64,000 bases of DNA, taken from the NCBI GenBank assembly GCA_028023455.1, contig JAQFVV010006449.1, positions 604,812 to 668,811 on the forward strand, given 5' to 3'. This stretch comes from Epiperipatus broadwayi (Eukaryota > Onychophora > Udeonychophora > Euonychophora > Peripatidae). The position numbers were made by a program, and so were the translations under genes. The first letter of the stretch is position 1. The number at the start of each line of letters is the position of its first letter. Shown here piece by piece: positions 37,203 to 51,112 of this stretch. The notes under the pieces were generated by a model, which made no database searches, was not told the DNA's origin, and was given only the letters and a program-made list of their open reading frames with translations.

Positions 37203-40140
37203 TTTCAATGGATAAACCTTATTTGTATTCAAAAAGGTTACACAAGTTACATTTGATAACATAGTTCTTACATATAAATTGATTCACAAAACTACATATG
37301 TAAATGATTTGATCAGTGCATTGTATGTGTTAGCAAACAAGATGTATTTAAGAAAAAAAAGTTCAACAAAGTCAAAAGTGATCACACAATAATACGATTA
37401 TATACAATTAGATGTACTCCAATTAAACTAAAGCATAAATGCATCCATTTTGTGTCAGTTGACTTCCAATCTAACACAAGAGTCCATGTTAGCTATGGTT
37501 TTTTTGTTAGTACTTTTATATAAGTTCTTGCATATTCCAAGTGTCAATGTACTTAGTATGATCTGTGATTTTCATCTCTCTTTCACATATGGTTTGCAGT
37601 TTATTTCTGAACATGTTTGGGTATCTTCTGGGGTCATAATTATATATGAAATTACACTTTGTACACCATAAGTCATAGAGTATAAATGTGCTGATTCTTA
37701 TTTCAACAAAGATACCCCGTTTAAATGAGTCAAAAATGCTTTTCACATTAATCTTTTTATCCTTGAGCGAAGTGATGATTATTTCACAAATGTTTTCTAG
37801 ACTTGGGCATGAGAAAAAAAGGCGGTTTTGTGTCTCTGAGTCCCTATGGCAAAGATTACACATATCATCTATATCTTTGTAGTTTCTTTGGTATTTCAAA
37901 AAATGTTGTGTAGGTAGCGCACCAAGATTTATCTTTAGGAGAAAGTCAAAGTATTTTGGTTCAAGTGACCACAGCTTGAATTTGTGACATGATTGTTTAT
38001 TAGTGATATGAAGTGGAGTTTGTACATTGTCTTGACTTGGATGTAGAAGTTGATGAACTTCCCAATATTTATATTTGGCTTGTGGTGTTTGAAGTTAAGA
38101 TTGTGGATTGGTTGTAATGGTGTAAGTAATATGTTTAGATATCCCTGGAGAGGAGGTGGTCTATCTGTGGGGGTAATTTTGAAAGAAATTTCTAAATATG
38201 GAAATTTTTGTGCACATGTAGATATTATATTCAACGTTTTTTTTTCTGAAGGTATATATTGATGAATGGTGGCCAAGGCCATTTTGTGAAAGGGGTTTTC
38301 TTAGACGTTTTACTAATATTGAGATAATTTTTTTCCCCAGAATAGTTTCCTACATAAGGAGTCTATTTTATTTGTAAATGCTTTGGTAAAAATGATTGTT
38401 GAAGTAAAATAAGAGATTTTTGTAATCATTAGCATGTTAAGCAAGGCCATTTTGGTGTATAGAAAGAGGTAAGCTTTGGAGAGTGAATTGACAAATCTTT
38501 TCCACTTTCTCTATTACATTTTTCTGTATGAGAAATCTCATAGAAGAATGACATAAATAGAAGTTGAACCCAAGAAATGCACTTGGTTTACCTTTGAAAA
38601 CTTTAATAATGCTATTACCAGTGAAGATCTGTGATGCACACAATTTTTCCATATTAAATGTTAATTTAAATTCTTTTGTAAAATTGGTAAGTATATTCAG
38701 AAGTTTGGCAATTTGCTTTTGGAATGATAGGAATACTGCTTTATCATCCATATATGTGATGCATGAGATGTCATTGATGATAGGCACATAGACTCCTGAG
38801 AATTCATTTTCTATTATTTTTATAAGGTAATTGATATAGGCAGTGAACAGTAAGGTGCTGAAGGGTCAGCACTGAGGAATGGACTGGTGTGGCACTATTG
38901 GAGGTGAATATTTCCCATTTAGGGAAACATAAATCTCACAGTTTAAAAGTAAGTTAGCAAGCAAGTTTAGATAGGTGTTGGGGACTGAGTATTTTGCAGA
39001 GTTTTAAGGACAGTACTGATGAAAATCATGTCAAATGCGACTTGAATATCTAGTTGAACGACAATTGGACTGTATTTTTATTATCTCTAACAGTTTCTAC
39101 AGTGGACTTGAATAGAAAGGCCGCCTGTCCTGTTGAGCATTCTTTTTTGGCAAATTGCATTTTTAATAGGTTTGGCATAATGAATGGCTCTATTTTATCT
39201 TGTATCACTGATTCTATTATCTTTATGCCAAGGGAGCACATTGAAATTGGGTGTAGGTTTGCATTGTTCGAGATTAACTGTTTCTTTTTCACAAATGGCA
39301 CAAGCATAATTTGATTTAGGCCCTGTATATTATAGATGTCTTTAGTAAGATAAGAGACTAGGTTAAGCATATATTGTGCTGTGAGTTTATCAATATGTTT
39401 GTATACAAACTTAGGAATTCCATCTATACCGGTATGACATGAGTCTGGCATCACTTCTATTTTTTGAATAAAAGCTTTTAAAGTAATATTAAATTCATTT
39501 TCTAATCTATATAATGTGTAGAGCTGCTCCAACATAAAATCTCCATTGACAATTTCAGTTTGAAATCTAATAGCTGTTGGGACTCAAACCTGGGAGGGGT
39601 GACCTAGTGCTCATCTAATGAAGTTTCTGGTATACATATGCAATTTATTTAAGTATAACCTTTTCTTTTTATGGAAATATATTCTCTAATCTGATTTGTT
39701 AGTAATTGATATGTTTTCTTTAAAGCTATCAGACTGGGACGATTGACATTTGATTGGGAAGTGCCAATATTTTTTTTATAAGTATCATCCATAAGCTTTA
39801 GTAGTTTTGTTAGGGGTGTTGTTATTCTGGTAAGATGATCAATGTTATATGAAAGATTAGTAAAAGCACACCATGCTTGGACTGGATCCATTGTAATACT
39901 CTTCAACTTTTGAAGATATATGTATACTTCTGAAAAAAGATATTCTGGTGTGCATGATGGTAGTAGAACTCTGATGGTTCTTCCTGTATTAATTGTTGTC
40001 CTAATATCAAAATTAATATTCAGTGACACTAAAACAGCTGCATGATCAGAGAGGGGGGATTCTTCAATTGAATGCCAATCATGTTGTGTAATGATGGTGA
40101 ATAGAAAACCAGATCTATAAGTGATTAATGTATACCATTG
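37203..40140 (-). pseudogene. LINE copy 2: 5'-truncated ORF2 and 3' UTR
   Basis: Same family as copy 1, minus strand. 40137-40030 is the tail of the endonuclease (DLVFYSP, then SDHAAVLVSLNINF after a frameshift). 40029-39649 is the linker. 39535-39050 is the RT fingers (IMLVPFVKKK, AKKECSTGQAAFLF). About 39066-39018 is motif A VVQLDIQVAFDMIF. Near 38890-38850 motif B is ruined: IPQC, a stop, then P in place of IPQGSP. 38787-38437 contains motif C TYMDDKAVF and AFLGFNFYL. 38282-37935 is further ORF2. 37899-37516 is the C-terminal finger region with CNLCHRDSE and FFSC, whose His is lost. The 3' UTR is 37515-37203. Truncated at its 5' end against the (TTC)n(TTA)n array. Confidence 0.82.
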
Positions 40141-40153
40141 TTAAATGACACGG

Positions 40154-40325
<172 letters not shown>

Positions 40326-41088
40326 GATTATAGTCACTTTTTTATTATCATAAATAAATATATAATATTTATGTTATAAATAAATGTATAAAGTTGCTGA
40401 TGAGTGTCTGTAGACTTATATTGTCTTGCTATCATAAGCATTTTCTTTCTTTCCACAATTATTCTGAAATGTTATATTGGTGGAGTGTTAGAAACTTATA
40501 TTTTAATGTATTTTATCTTTATATTTTGTTTGATTTTTATGAGTTGATCTCAGAAATGAGATTAAGGGAATGATCTTTCTAATAATGTTTGTTTTTTATT
40601 ATGTATTTATAATTATTTAGTTATATAATTTAATATATTAAACTTTTCGTCCTCTATATGGTGCTGTCAGTTTTATTTTCTCTTTGTTTAGGGCAGTTAA
40701 TCTACATTGGCTACTAGCCATATAGGAACCTTGTAATTATCTATTTATAAATGAGACACTCCAAATAATATGTATATCAAAATACCACACAGCTATATTA
40801 TTTCAGTCACATTGCCCCTTAAAATAAAAAAGAGATTGAATTTTGCATTTATTTTAATGAGTGCAAAATATTTTTTCCACTTTATTTAAAAGGGATTTGT
40901 GAATAATATAATATATTTCTTTTGAATGGAGTCCAAAAATCCAATCTTTTTTTATTTAATGCGTAGTGTGAAATCGTGTAGTTTTGGGACATTTAACATA
41001 TTTTATGGAGATTTCAGGTAGGGTTAATTATTATTTCTGTCTATATCAATACATCTGCATGGATATAAATATTTTTAATTTATTACAG
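40326..41088. other. Upstream of first visible protease exon
   Basis: AT-rich, intron-like. It ends in a modest pyrimidine stretch and TTTATTACAG acceptor. I could not identify the signal-peptide exon, which must end after the first base of a codon. Confidence 0.5.
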
Positions 41089-41234
41089 TCACATCTGATA
41101 ATGTTGATCTTGTAAAAAGTGATCAAAATATACTTTCATCAATATCAAATACTAATTATGCAAATTTAAATCTAAGAAGAGCTAAGCGTATAGCTGGTGG
41201 TAAAAAGACTAAAGAAGGAGAGGCGCCATGGATG
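41089..41234 (+). CDS. Trypsin-like serine protease, exon with zymogen activation site
   Basis: First visible exon of an S1A (chymotrypsin-fold) protease gene. It is bounded by ATTACAG before and GGTAAGT after. It encodes about 48 residues after completing a split codon, so the preceding intron is phase 1. A Ser/Asn-rich propeptide is followed by RRAKR, then IAGGKKTKEGEAPWM. IAGG corresponds to the IVGG new N-terminus that inserts into the activation pocket after cleavage behind Arg, and APWM to the conserved APWMV strand. The RAKR just before the cut also fits a furin-type site. The intron after it is phase 0 and 5368 bp long. Signal peptide and start codon lie upstream. Such enzymes are secreted, for digestion, clotting or immune cascades; which one cannot be told here. 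Confidence 0.85.
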
Positions 41235-41973
41235 GTAAGTTTTTATATATCGATTTCAAATATATTTGTTAAAAATAGCTTTTATAAATAATCAGTTGTA
41301 GCTTAGGATTTCCATAAAAAACAGAATATATATACATATATTATTGCAAATATTAATCCGTTTCCAAAATTCATTAGCATAAAAAATAAGACTTAGGAAA
41401 AAGTTGATTATTTATAATTTGTCTGTTTATAAATATAATTTGAATTAAACTCTATAACAACAACTATACACACAGACACAATAAATTATTCGTGCAAGTA
41501 TGCTTCAGTGTTTGAGTTAATAAAATTTGCTTTTAATTTATTCAAGAAGTTCAAATTTCCAACTTAAAAATTATTTACATGAAGAAGTCTAAATCTAGTC
41601 TTAATTTCTAAATAAACTTTTAATAATTTGCTTTATTGTTTTATAACAAAGTATTAATCTGATTGTGATAAAAGTCAGAATGAGTCATTATTACTCATGT
41701 GATAATTTTACCGTTGTTTTTTTGAAATTGAGTAAAGTCACAATGATCTTTATTGAGTTATTAAACTTTATCTAGCTCTATGAGGTTATACTATTGTGTA
41801 AGTTGTTTCCCCTATTTTTGTCCAAAACCGTGATATTTACTAAAGAGTAACTATACTTCAGCCTTGGTGAAGCATTAGTATGTCTTCAAAGCTGAAAACA
41901 TATATAATAAAAAATGGTCGAATTTTAAAATCAAATAGAATATCCTGAAGGTTTGTGATGATGGTGTTCTAGT

Positions 41974-42281
41974 TGTATTTTTATATTGGACTATTTCCAT
42001 TCTCTAATATGTTTATTGGATATCAGTTGGTTAGAGCATTACCTTAAATTTCAATATTCAAGAATCTAAGGGTCCAGGTTCGATTCCCTTGCTATTACTG
42101 TCACTGATCAGGCCAGCAACACCTAAAGAAGAGGGGAGAATAATACCTCTCAAAACGTTGTGCATATTCAAAACTGATGTGCTATTACTAACAGTTGAAT
42201 GTATTTGGAAAATAAAGTTATTTTTTTCTAAAGACAATCAATACTCATAAGATGATGGAAATAGTCCAATATAAAAATACA
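41974..42281. repeat. 27-bp perfect inverted repeat around a tRNA-like SINE
   Basis: 41974-42000 and 42255-42281 are exact reverse complements. Between them is a pol III-type head: A-box-like TATCAGTTGGTTAGAGCA (42021-42038) and a perfect B box GGTTCGATTCC (42077-42087). A body of about 150 bp follows, ending near GGAAAATAAAGTTATTTTTT. The tRNA clover-leaf is not complete, so this is a tRNA-derived SINE or pseudogene, not a tRNA gene. Confidence 0.65.
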
Positions 42282-42639
42282 ATACAATATCCATTTCTTA
42301 GTTTAATTTTTTCAGCTTTTAATTAGAATCATGAATAGACCATCCATTCTTCTTTACTATTTACTAAACACTACTCAATGTAATTTTCATTGTAAAAGGA
42401 TTAACAAATTACGTACATTTTTTTTGAATCTGAAACATTTCTGGAATCTGGCATCATTAATTTTAAAAAGTAAAAAATATTTATTATGCTTGTATATTCA
42501 TAAGTAAATGAAACAGATATTAAATGGACATTGAAAAGTTTAACTATATAAAAAAAGTCTGCATCAGATATAGTCATTCATATAAAAGTATAAGTAATGA
42601 ATATAAGTTTGTGTGATTAACTACATTAATGCAGTCAGC

Positions 42640-45600
42640 AGCTAAATAATACCAAACAATACCAAGAATGTCTCTGTTTGTTATCAAGAACAATTTATTA
42701 TTATCCTCAATAAAAACACTACAATAGACATCTCATCACCTTATGCCACTCACTCATCTCTGTAATAATCAGTATTAAAGGCATTTTGCCACAATGCTTT
42801 CTTTGTATAGACAGAAACCACACCCTTAAAGATAGTTCTAATAGTTTCTGCAATCTCTTTGAAATAAAAATACACAAAACCCTTCATTGTACTAAATTTG
42901 AACTATTATAAGTGTATGAAAGTACTTTAAACACATCTAAACAATCTGAGATTATAAATATACAGTCTCAATTAATTACAAAAGAGACTCCAAGTAATAT
43001 GTCTGAAACAACAATGGGCATTTGTAAAAATGATCACATCCACAAACCATGAAAACATACAAAAACAAATATAATACTTGAATCAATGATAATTTATTAA
43101 CAGAGTACATCAAAACCTAAATGTAAACTATTATCACTTTATACAGATGGCAATCAGATTTTATCTCGTAAAAATTTAAATCAGTTACAAAAATCGTTTT
43201 TATCGTAGAAAAAAAATCATAATAGGCATGGGGTAGGGACAGATAAAGTAAATACCACAAAACTATCATATTCAGTCAATATACTAGCCTCTCTCTGCCA
43301 CATCAATGGTAAATTTTAATATTTCCATTGCTGCTTTAAGAATCACTGATTTTAATATAACCAAAGACACACAATTAACAAGACAAAGCCTAGGCATATA
43401 TATTGGTGCCATCTCCAGAAAAATTAAATCTCTTCATGGGAGTTGACATTCATAATCCTGCCTATAAGCCTCATAAAACAATTGGAGATATTTAATCTAA
43501 AATCAAAACTGAGCAAACAATGAAGAATAATATTTCACTCCAAACTACAAAACATAAAAAACGGTTAATCTCTTATCACTCAATCACTTTTATTAATAGA
43601 TTTAAATGGACTTTAATAAAGCAAAGTACACCTGGGTCTCATTTTACATGATAGATAGGTTCCTCAGAAAACATGCGCAAACGAAATCATGCAAAAATAG
43701 ATGTAACTTACCTTGAAAAAGGGGGGATATGGACTGTGATTTTTCATGCAAAGCACCAACGTAAAATTTACTTTAAAATTCGCGCAAAAAAATAAGGAAA
43801 TAAAATATGACTAATAAAACATTTCAAATTCGAAAAAAATTGCTACAAGACAAAACTTTTTTTAACTATAATATTTAATTTTATTCAAAATAATATATTT
43901 TTATGCATAATTTACAGTACAGTAATTTACATGTTTTTATACACATTTTAATTATTATCGCTATTTGCTGATAAACAGTTTCGTTTGCAAACTGGTAAAA
44001 AATACATTCTTGACAAGAGGAAATACAAATAGCGCCAAGTTCAGTCTCATATTGTGTTAATGGCTTTCTGTTGACAATGTAATTAGTGATTAATCTTTGA
44101 GTCGATGATTTTATTAATTGTTTATGAACTTAGACTTATGATAATAAAAAGACATTTATTCACTACTTCTGGGAAAAATTTAATTAAAACTAACAACTAA
44201 AAATTAATTCTTATTTTTGTCTTTAATTTTTTTAATTTTCAATTCCGTTTAAAAATCAAATTTCATTTTACATCACATTAATTTCAAGTTGCCGTAAGTA
44301 ATTTTTAAATTGTTAATTACAATTAAAAATCAGATTTTAATTTTTAATTGTCAAATTTAATTGTGCCCACTGCTATTACTCATCTTTTAAAAATAAACTT
44401 GTGGACACTAAATGATTAATAATTGATTACATTCTTTTTTAAAAAGCAAAAACAGAATGTGATTTAAAATGCAAAATTAACACGCACAATGTTTGAACAA
44501 ATTTACATTATAATCTTGTAAAATTTAATGTGTGAATACATAAAATGTGGAAATCATGATTTTAATTTCATTATTGCATAAAATCTTACTATTATAAAGC
44601 ACTGAAAATATTGAAATTACTAAGATGAAAGTCAAATTCCAATAATGTGCTATTAGTTTCAATATAACGTAAGTGTGCAAAATTTATTATTTAAAGTAAT
44701 ATCGCATTATCGGAGTTTGACTTCCGGTGAAACACGAATCGCGCTTAACTTCAAAATCGTGTTAAATAAGTCCGCGTAAAAAAAGACCCAGGTGTAATTA
44801 TATTGTTGAGAAATCCAGTAGGTTAAAATAATATGTCCCTCTTTCTCCAATTTAGCAACAATATACATCTTTAAAAAATAACTCATAAAAAACCATCATA
44901 CCATGCACAATTTACAAACTTTTTATATTTTTGACTCAATTTATTATCATGGCTATCATGTTTTCAACATACCAAGGGTTAATGGTAAATGAAATCAATT
45001 TCCCTCAGCATCTATTTGCAATTAACAAGTTGATAACTCGATATACTTATTATCTATTCTGAAACTAAACACTCAATCAACATCACAACATCTCCAGAAA
45101 ATATGCTACTGGGTAGGAATTAGAATCTACAGCACAATACTTTTCATTTCCTTAAAATATTATATCTACACCTAAACATCATTATTTATTTATCACGCTG
45201 TTCTGTCTAAAACACTATAAATTATATCTTTAACATCTAAATAATCTCTTATATAAAAATAATTGTATTTACAAACTCCTAACCTATTATCCTTATAGAG
45301 AATTTTACTTTACCATAATCTAAATTTGTCTTTTTATACCTTCACTTACTCAATAATAAATTATTCAGTGCTGAAACGTTTACCATAATAATGCCTTTCA
45401 CTCAATACTAATAATATGCAACTCATTTCTAAATTCTTCTTTCAATTGTCATATCTCTTTTTCATTGTTATGCTTCTCTCCAACAATGTGACGAATCAAA
45501 ATTCAGTTATCGTTATCAATATAGAATACCAAAGACTTTCCGTCATTATGTTTATAGCCTAGAGATTCTGTATAATCACAATTGATTCAATGGCGAATTC

Positions 45601-45650
45601 TTCCACAATGTGTTGTGCAATTACTAACAGAGTAATTTATACCCCCAACA
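42640..45650 (+). pseudogene. Possible old LINE remnant, interrupted by TIR element 3
   Basis: The plus strand is C-rich and G-poor as in LINE copy 3. Short peptide-like pieces such as FNISIAALRITDFN and RQSLGIYIGAISRKIKSL (about 43310-43430) resemble ORF2 C-terminal text. No diagnostic motif survives and no frame exceeds about 60 codons, so the call is weak. Confidence 0.3.
43629..44794 (+). mobile_element. TIR element (TA target), copy 3
   Basis: The ends CACCTGGGTCT and AGACCCAGGTG are flanked by TA at 43627-43628 and 44795-44796. It is 1166 bp and aligns with copy 2 (20757-21704) along nearly all its length, but keeps about 200 bp more near 44090-44350. No ORF. Confidence 0.88.
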
Positions 45651-45989
45651 AATTGATTAGACCGTTAAGAATTGAAGCAAAGTGGAGAGACAGCGTGGAG
45701 GTAAAAATAAACATTTAATGTAAGTCATAATAAAATATAATTCACTAAACTGAAATTTTTTAGCACGACAAAAATACTGATATCTCTTCGCTAAAATTAA
45801 TAAATTGAATAAAATAACTCTAGGTGTTTGAATCCACCACAATGTAATTTCATTATTGTTGGTAATGTACTTAAATTGGACTACTCTAAAGTAAAAAAAC
45901 AAAAAAATTAGAATATTACTCTTAAGTTGTAAGGTAAATATTATTTATATGAGTAAATAATGTTAATGGGGATATATATATATATATAT

Positions 45990-46250
45990 ATAATTCAATT
46001 AAACACAGTGATATTCATACAATTAAACTTTTTCAGTTACAAGTACTTAAGACCATATTCCTTTCAGTATTTGTCAACTATATAACGTTATATTGTAGAA
46101 AAATCAAAACGACACAGTACGGAAATTATAAAATAATGTCTCGTTTTGATTAGTCAATAGTGTATCGTTATATAGTTGACAAAGACTAAAATAAATTTAG
46201 TCGAAATAACGTCCAGCAGAATAAGTTGAATTATATGAATCTTACTTTAT
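45990..46250. repeat. Foldback element, arms about 120 bp, diverged
   Basis: The left arm contains GTCAACTATATAACG (46074-46088) and the right arm CGTTATATAGTTGAC (46167-46181). Outward the arms pair imperfectly to the ATTCAAtt and AATTATATGAAT ends. The inner text AATCAAAACGA and the AGTACTT motif link it to the palindrome at 53345 and the fragment at 61755. Confidence 0.7.
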
Positions 46251-46602
46251 TTATTTAATGTAAACAAAACTACTCAAAAAAAAAAAAAAAATCTATATCA
46301 AAATTATTGGTTTAACTGCTAAACGTAGACAATTCAAGAACAAGTGACTAAAAACTACCCCTACAATTTAGTTAGTGTTTATGATATTCATGTATCAGAA
46401 TGTAAGCAGATATAAAGGAACATTTGATTTAGCCCTTTGCACATGAGAGGTCTGTTTTTTTAGCAGTGAAGCCAATGATTGGGATATAGAATTCATTTTT
46501 GGGCTAGTCTGATTTACTTTTGAAGTTAGAGATGATTTGAATTATTTTATTGACTTGCTTAGTATTAGGTTTTTAATATATATATATATATATTCGTGAT
46601 AG

Positions 46603-46691
46603 GTGGCTTTAATAAGCGAATTAGACCTTGAGTGTGGAGGAGCTATCATTGGTGAACAATGGATCCTTACAACATCACATTGTGCTGAAAG
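46603..46691 (+). CDS. Trypsin-like serine protease, catalytic His exon
   Basis: An 89-bp exon between TTCGTGATAG and GGTAATT. It reads VALISELDLECGGAIIGEQW, then ILTTSHCAE plus two bases of a Ser codon. ECGGAII and ILTTSHC match the conserved CGGxLI and LTAAHC segments: the His is the catalytic base, and the two Cys are the usual pair bridging the His loop. Replacement of AA by TS before His-Cys is a conservative oddity. The following intron is phase 2, as in classical S1A genes, and 6253 bp long. Confidence 0.88.
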
Positions 46692-48556
46692 GTAATTTGC
46701 TCACTACGTTTAAAGCAACTACATATTGCTTTGACCATCTGTTTTAAAGATTGATACTTTAAATAATTTACTGACTGTTTACATTTGTCATTCATTACAC
46801 AATGATTTTTGATATTTATTACTGAAAGCTGCCAACAACTTTCACTAGGCTTAAAGTAAATAAAATGCACACACATTCGGAAAGAGATTATTAAATTGTT
46901 TCAAATATAATGAAATATGATTGGCCCATTAGAAGTACTTTATCAGATCACGTTTTGCATATAATTTAAATTTTTCTTATAAGTTTTGCATATTTATTAT
47001 TAATCTAAACACCTTATGAAACGATATTTTGCTTTGCAAAACGAGCGCATTTCTTACGAAGATGTATAGTCACACTGTTATACTTGAGCTCTAGGCAACC
47101 CATATATAAAGCATCCTCTAACAGTAGTAGTTTTGCCTTTTTAAGATACTATATTGTTATAATCATTTATGGGAAATTAATTTAATAAAAATTTAGTCAA
47201 TTTGGTGATAATCTTTCACCTGGCAATGAGTCACTTATTTTGCATATTAGTAGTAAATATTCCAATAATCGTTACATCCTCTTAGTTAAACAGCTGACAA
47301 GTGAGTTTTCATTAATACAATATAAGATATATGAGAACACAATCAGCTTCTTAATACTCTGTCTATAGGAGTGTAAACATTTGTGAAATAAAAGGAGGTT
47401 ACTAATATAGTGTATATTCCATAACATTGCAATTTTCATAACATTGAAGGATTAATATTAATATGATGACATGAAATTAAAATTACTGGCAGACATTCAT
47501 GTTGGTAATATATTGTATGCTGACATGCCGGTTATTAAATAGGACAGGAACGTTTATACTATTATCTTAGTATTATACATTTTGCTAATGAGTGAATCTT
47601 TTAATGGAATTATGGTAGGTAGTAAATGCAAGAAGTATCTTCCCATTTTTATAATCTTAATTCCCGAAGTCAGTGACTGTTTCATAATTCAGCAGTAGGC
47701 AGATGTTTTTATTTTCTGAGGTATATTTTAATTAGTACGGTATCTTTAGTAACATGCTATTAATTATTCAACAAATCATTACAAGACATTGTCGTATGGA
47801 AAATGGTTTTCTCAAAATCTAGTATGTGACAGATATTATAATGGATCCTCAGTTGTGTTAATAATAATATTAATTTGCATATTATTGGAAAGTTCACTAA
47901 AATCACTAATCTTGTCTTATATGCTCAACTAACAAAAAATTATTGAAACAAAAATTGATCCTTTAAAGTTTATTAAAATGTCTTTTTGAGAGTAGAATAT
48001 ACTAAAAAATATATGCAAAAAACTACTGCCTGCAGGCATATCTAAGTAATACTATTTTAGCAAGTTAATATTTGCGAATTTGAAAATATATAAAGAATAT
48101 GTATATAAAATATGCTATATGTTGCAAATGTTAAAACAGTAATTAAGTTTGGAGAAATTTAGAATTAAATTTTTTCTTGAGTTTGTGAATATTACTAAGA
48201 GCGTTAAAATCGCAAATGAATAGAGAATGAATTCCTTTTATGTAAAGGAATTATATATGGGTCTATATAGAGAAAATAATTTGTAAAATTTTTGATGACT
48301 TACTATTTAATAAAATTAATAAATAAATACAAGCATGAATCTAGAATGACACTAATTTTGTAGCTACAATGAGAAAGCAATATAAACTGAATAATATAAT
48401 TTATTCGTGATTGTCATTGTAGTTTGATATTGACATGCAAATAATTTAAAGAATCATTTCCATATTAGGACTTGTATTAAAGAGTAATGTGGATGTTTTT
48501 TTCTAGTAAACCACTGGTTATTATTGATAATAAATTGCTTGAATTTACAAAAAAAG

Positions 48557-49112
48557 GTAATAACTGAAACACAGGCTTAATATATACCATGTGTCTATAT
48601 ATATATGTAATATAGGGTATATGAGCACAGACTTTCACATGACCCACCATTCTCCACTCTATCTAATAACACTGATACACTCAAGCACATATATGCTGAA
48701 AAGATAAATAATCACCAATATACATATTTCATGCTAAACCAGCAATCATCAGTTGGTCCAGATTATCATCTCCCACACATATATACTATAAGTGCTCAGA
48801 TATATATTAAGATAGACAATCTTCATACTTTAATGAACTGGATCCAATCTACTACACACTCCAACTCTTTAACCGTCCATCCAATTGAAAATCTGATGAT
48901 GGAATGCTTGAAGGCCACCCTGAGGCCGAGATTCTTGTCACACCCATGTTGACTCAAGGTCAATCTGAACCCCACATGTACAGAATATAATCCATTAAAT
49001 ACATATGCAAGGATGGGCAGACATCTCTACAATGTAATAACTGAAACACAGGCTTAATATATACCATGTGTCTATATATGTAATATAGGGTATATGAGCA
49101 CAGACTTTCACA
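48557..49112. repeat. Direct repeats of about 80 bp flanking a dispersed element
   Basis: 48557-48639 and 49034-49112 are the same sequence (starts GTAATAACTGAAACACAGG) except for a 4-bp difference in a TA run. The 394 bp between contain the dispersed repeat also seen at 6340-6985: CATCAGTTGGTCCAGATTATC, AGTGCTCAG, then TTCATACTTTAATGAACTGG. Confidence 0.85.
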
Positions 49113-51112
49113 GGTAATAAATTAAACTACACACATAGAAAAAAAACATTTTTGTTGAACAAATGTAAAATAAAAGAAATTCTTGATCCAAAATTAATCT
49201 AAAAATTTTCGATAATGAAAGGATATCCATGTTCGAATTTTGCATAATTTGCAATTTCAAAAGTATTTTTGCATCGAAACAATAGTTTATGATAGTTTAA
49301 ATCTAATAAGATTGAGAATTCGAAAATATACTTTAATTACATCGCAATTATCAGACTAGGAGGTCAATTTCCTTCATTAAGGATATATTTGAAACATCTT
49401 GTAACTTTGAATGAGTACGTTATTACACGAGTTATAATTTATATTTCCATATATAATTTTTGATATACTTAATCTTTACTTTATTCAGTCTTACGAGATT
49501 TTCACAAGAGCGCTCGGCTAAAAATATGTATATAGTTTTATTGATAATCCTAAAACAAATAACAATTATCTCATGAAAACAAATATGTTCTGATAATATA
49601 AAATTGAGTTTTAGAATGATGAATTTATATATATGTAGAATCTAGATTATATTAAAATAATGGTTACATATGAAAACTGAAGAGATACATAATGAGAAAA
49701 AAATAGTTTGCTGCTACAATTATGTTCACTTTGTTTCCCGGTTCTGTAAATATTTGAATAGACTTATTATTGATATGAAAGGTAAAATAAATGAATTATA
49801 TATATCTAATGATTTAAATGTGATGATACTTAGGTAATTGTATATATGTCAAACAAAATATAATAACCAAACATTCTAGAATAAATATTAAAAAAATTTC
49901 ATATGCGTATATAAATTAGAAATAAAATCTTTGCTATAGCTAGATTACAACATTTCCTAAGCTACTCAAGATGACAATAATGTCGTATGCTACAACAGAT
50001 ATTTTATTTGTATTTTATATAGGCATATTATTTTTTTAGTATTTAACAACTACTGGGAAAGACATAAAGACTAAATGTTAATGAAATATTGAAAGTCTAT
50101 AATATTGATGATGCCAGATGTAATAAAAAGATAAAAGATTTGTTTAAGATAAAGATATATTATTTGATAATAGAAATTTTGATTATATAATGTGTACTAA
50201 TAAGTTAAATCTTAAATTGTGATATTTTAAATATCTTTAGATAACAAGTGCCACATTTTTCTTTTGTGAAGTGCAACTTATAGTGGCACAAATGGGAATA
50301 TAATACACAATTGTTGATGTCATTCAATTATAAAAATAGAAAGTGAATACGATGCTAGCGTTTGTGATCATTTGCAAGAGTCATGGAAGTCATGAGTAAT
50401 TTATCTTGCTAATTGATGCCTACTCTACATTTCAGAAATTTAATGATTTATCGGGAATGGTGGTAGTCAAAATAAACCAAAATGTTTTTTGGAAGTTGAT
50501 TCTTTCATTTGATTGAAGTGGTTACATAATAGGGGTAATATAAATCTCTCTGTATATTCTAGATAGTCATTCGGTGTATATTTTTATTAATAATTATCAT
50601 AGAGAAGATTTAAGGCTATGTCTGTATCATGGATCCAATGTATATATGAGAGTTGAATATATACAACAGCCTCTAGTGTATTATTATACTATTATCTATA
50701 TAAAGCAGTTTGTGACATGGTTTATTCTTATATTGCTATTAGTAAGTACATTGAAGTTATACATTTATGCTTGTGGCATAGACCCTGTGCAAGTGTGAAG
50801 GTTGATGATATATCCTAACTTCTAATGTATTCATTTGCAGGTATTACTTTGTTATATCTCACCTTTTGTATCTGGAATGTGGCTCAAATGGATTCATTAT
50901 TTTGTAAGTATGGATGTACTTAATCAGTTTGGACAAAGTACAGCAACATCAAAAGTCATTTGTGATTAAAATTTTTATGTTTAGTTTACTTGTTAAATCT
51001 AGATCAAAATATGAATGGGGAAAAAGTCTTACTTCCAAAATAAAATCTCGAAAGGATAAACCATGAAACATCACATGACATGATTTTTATGCTTGCTCAA
51101 ACTGCTAAAACA

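Larger units (their letters stand above)
41235..46602 (+). other. Protease intron 1 (5368 bp)
   Basis: Phase 0 intron, GTAAGT...GATAG. It contains a tRNA-like SINE within an inverted repeat, a TIR element, LINE-like debris and a hairpin, listed separately. Confidence 0.75.

Noticed and set aside
42021-42090. Functional tRNA gene
   Set aside because: A and B boxes are good but acceptor and anticodon stems do not pair; called SINE-like instead.
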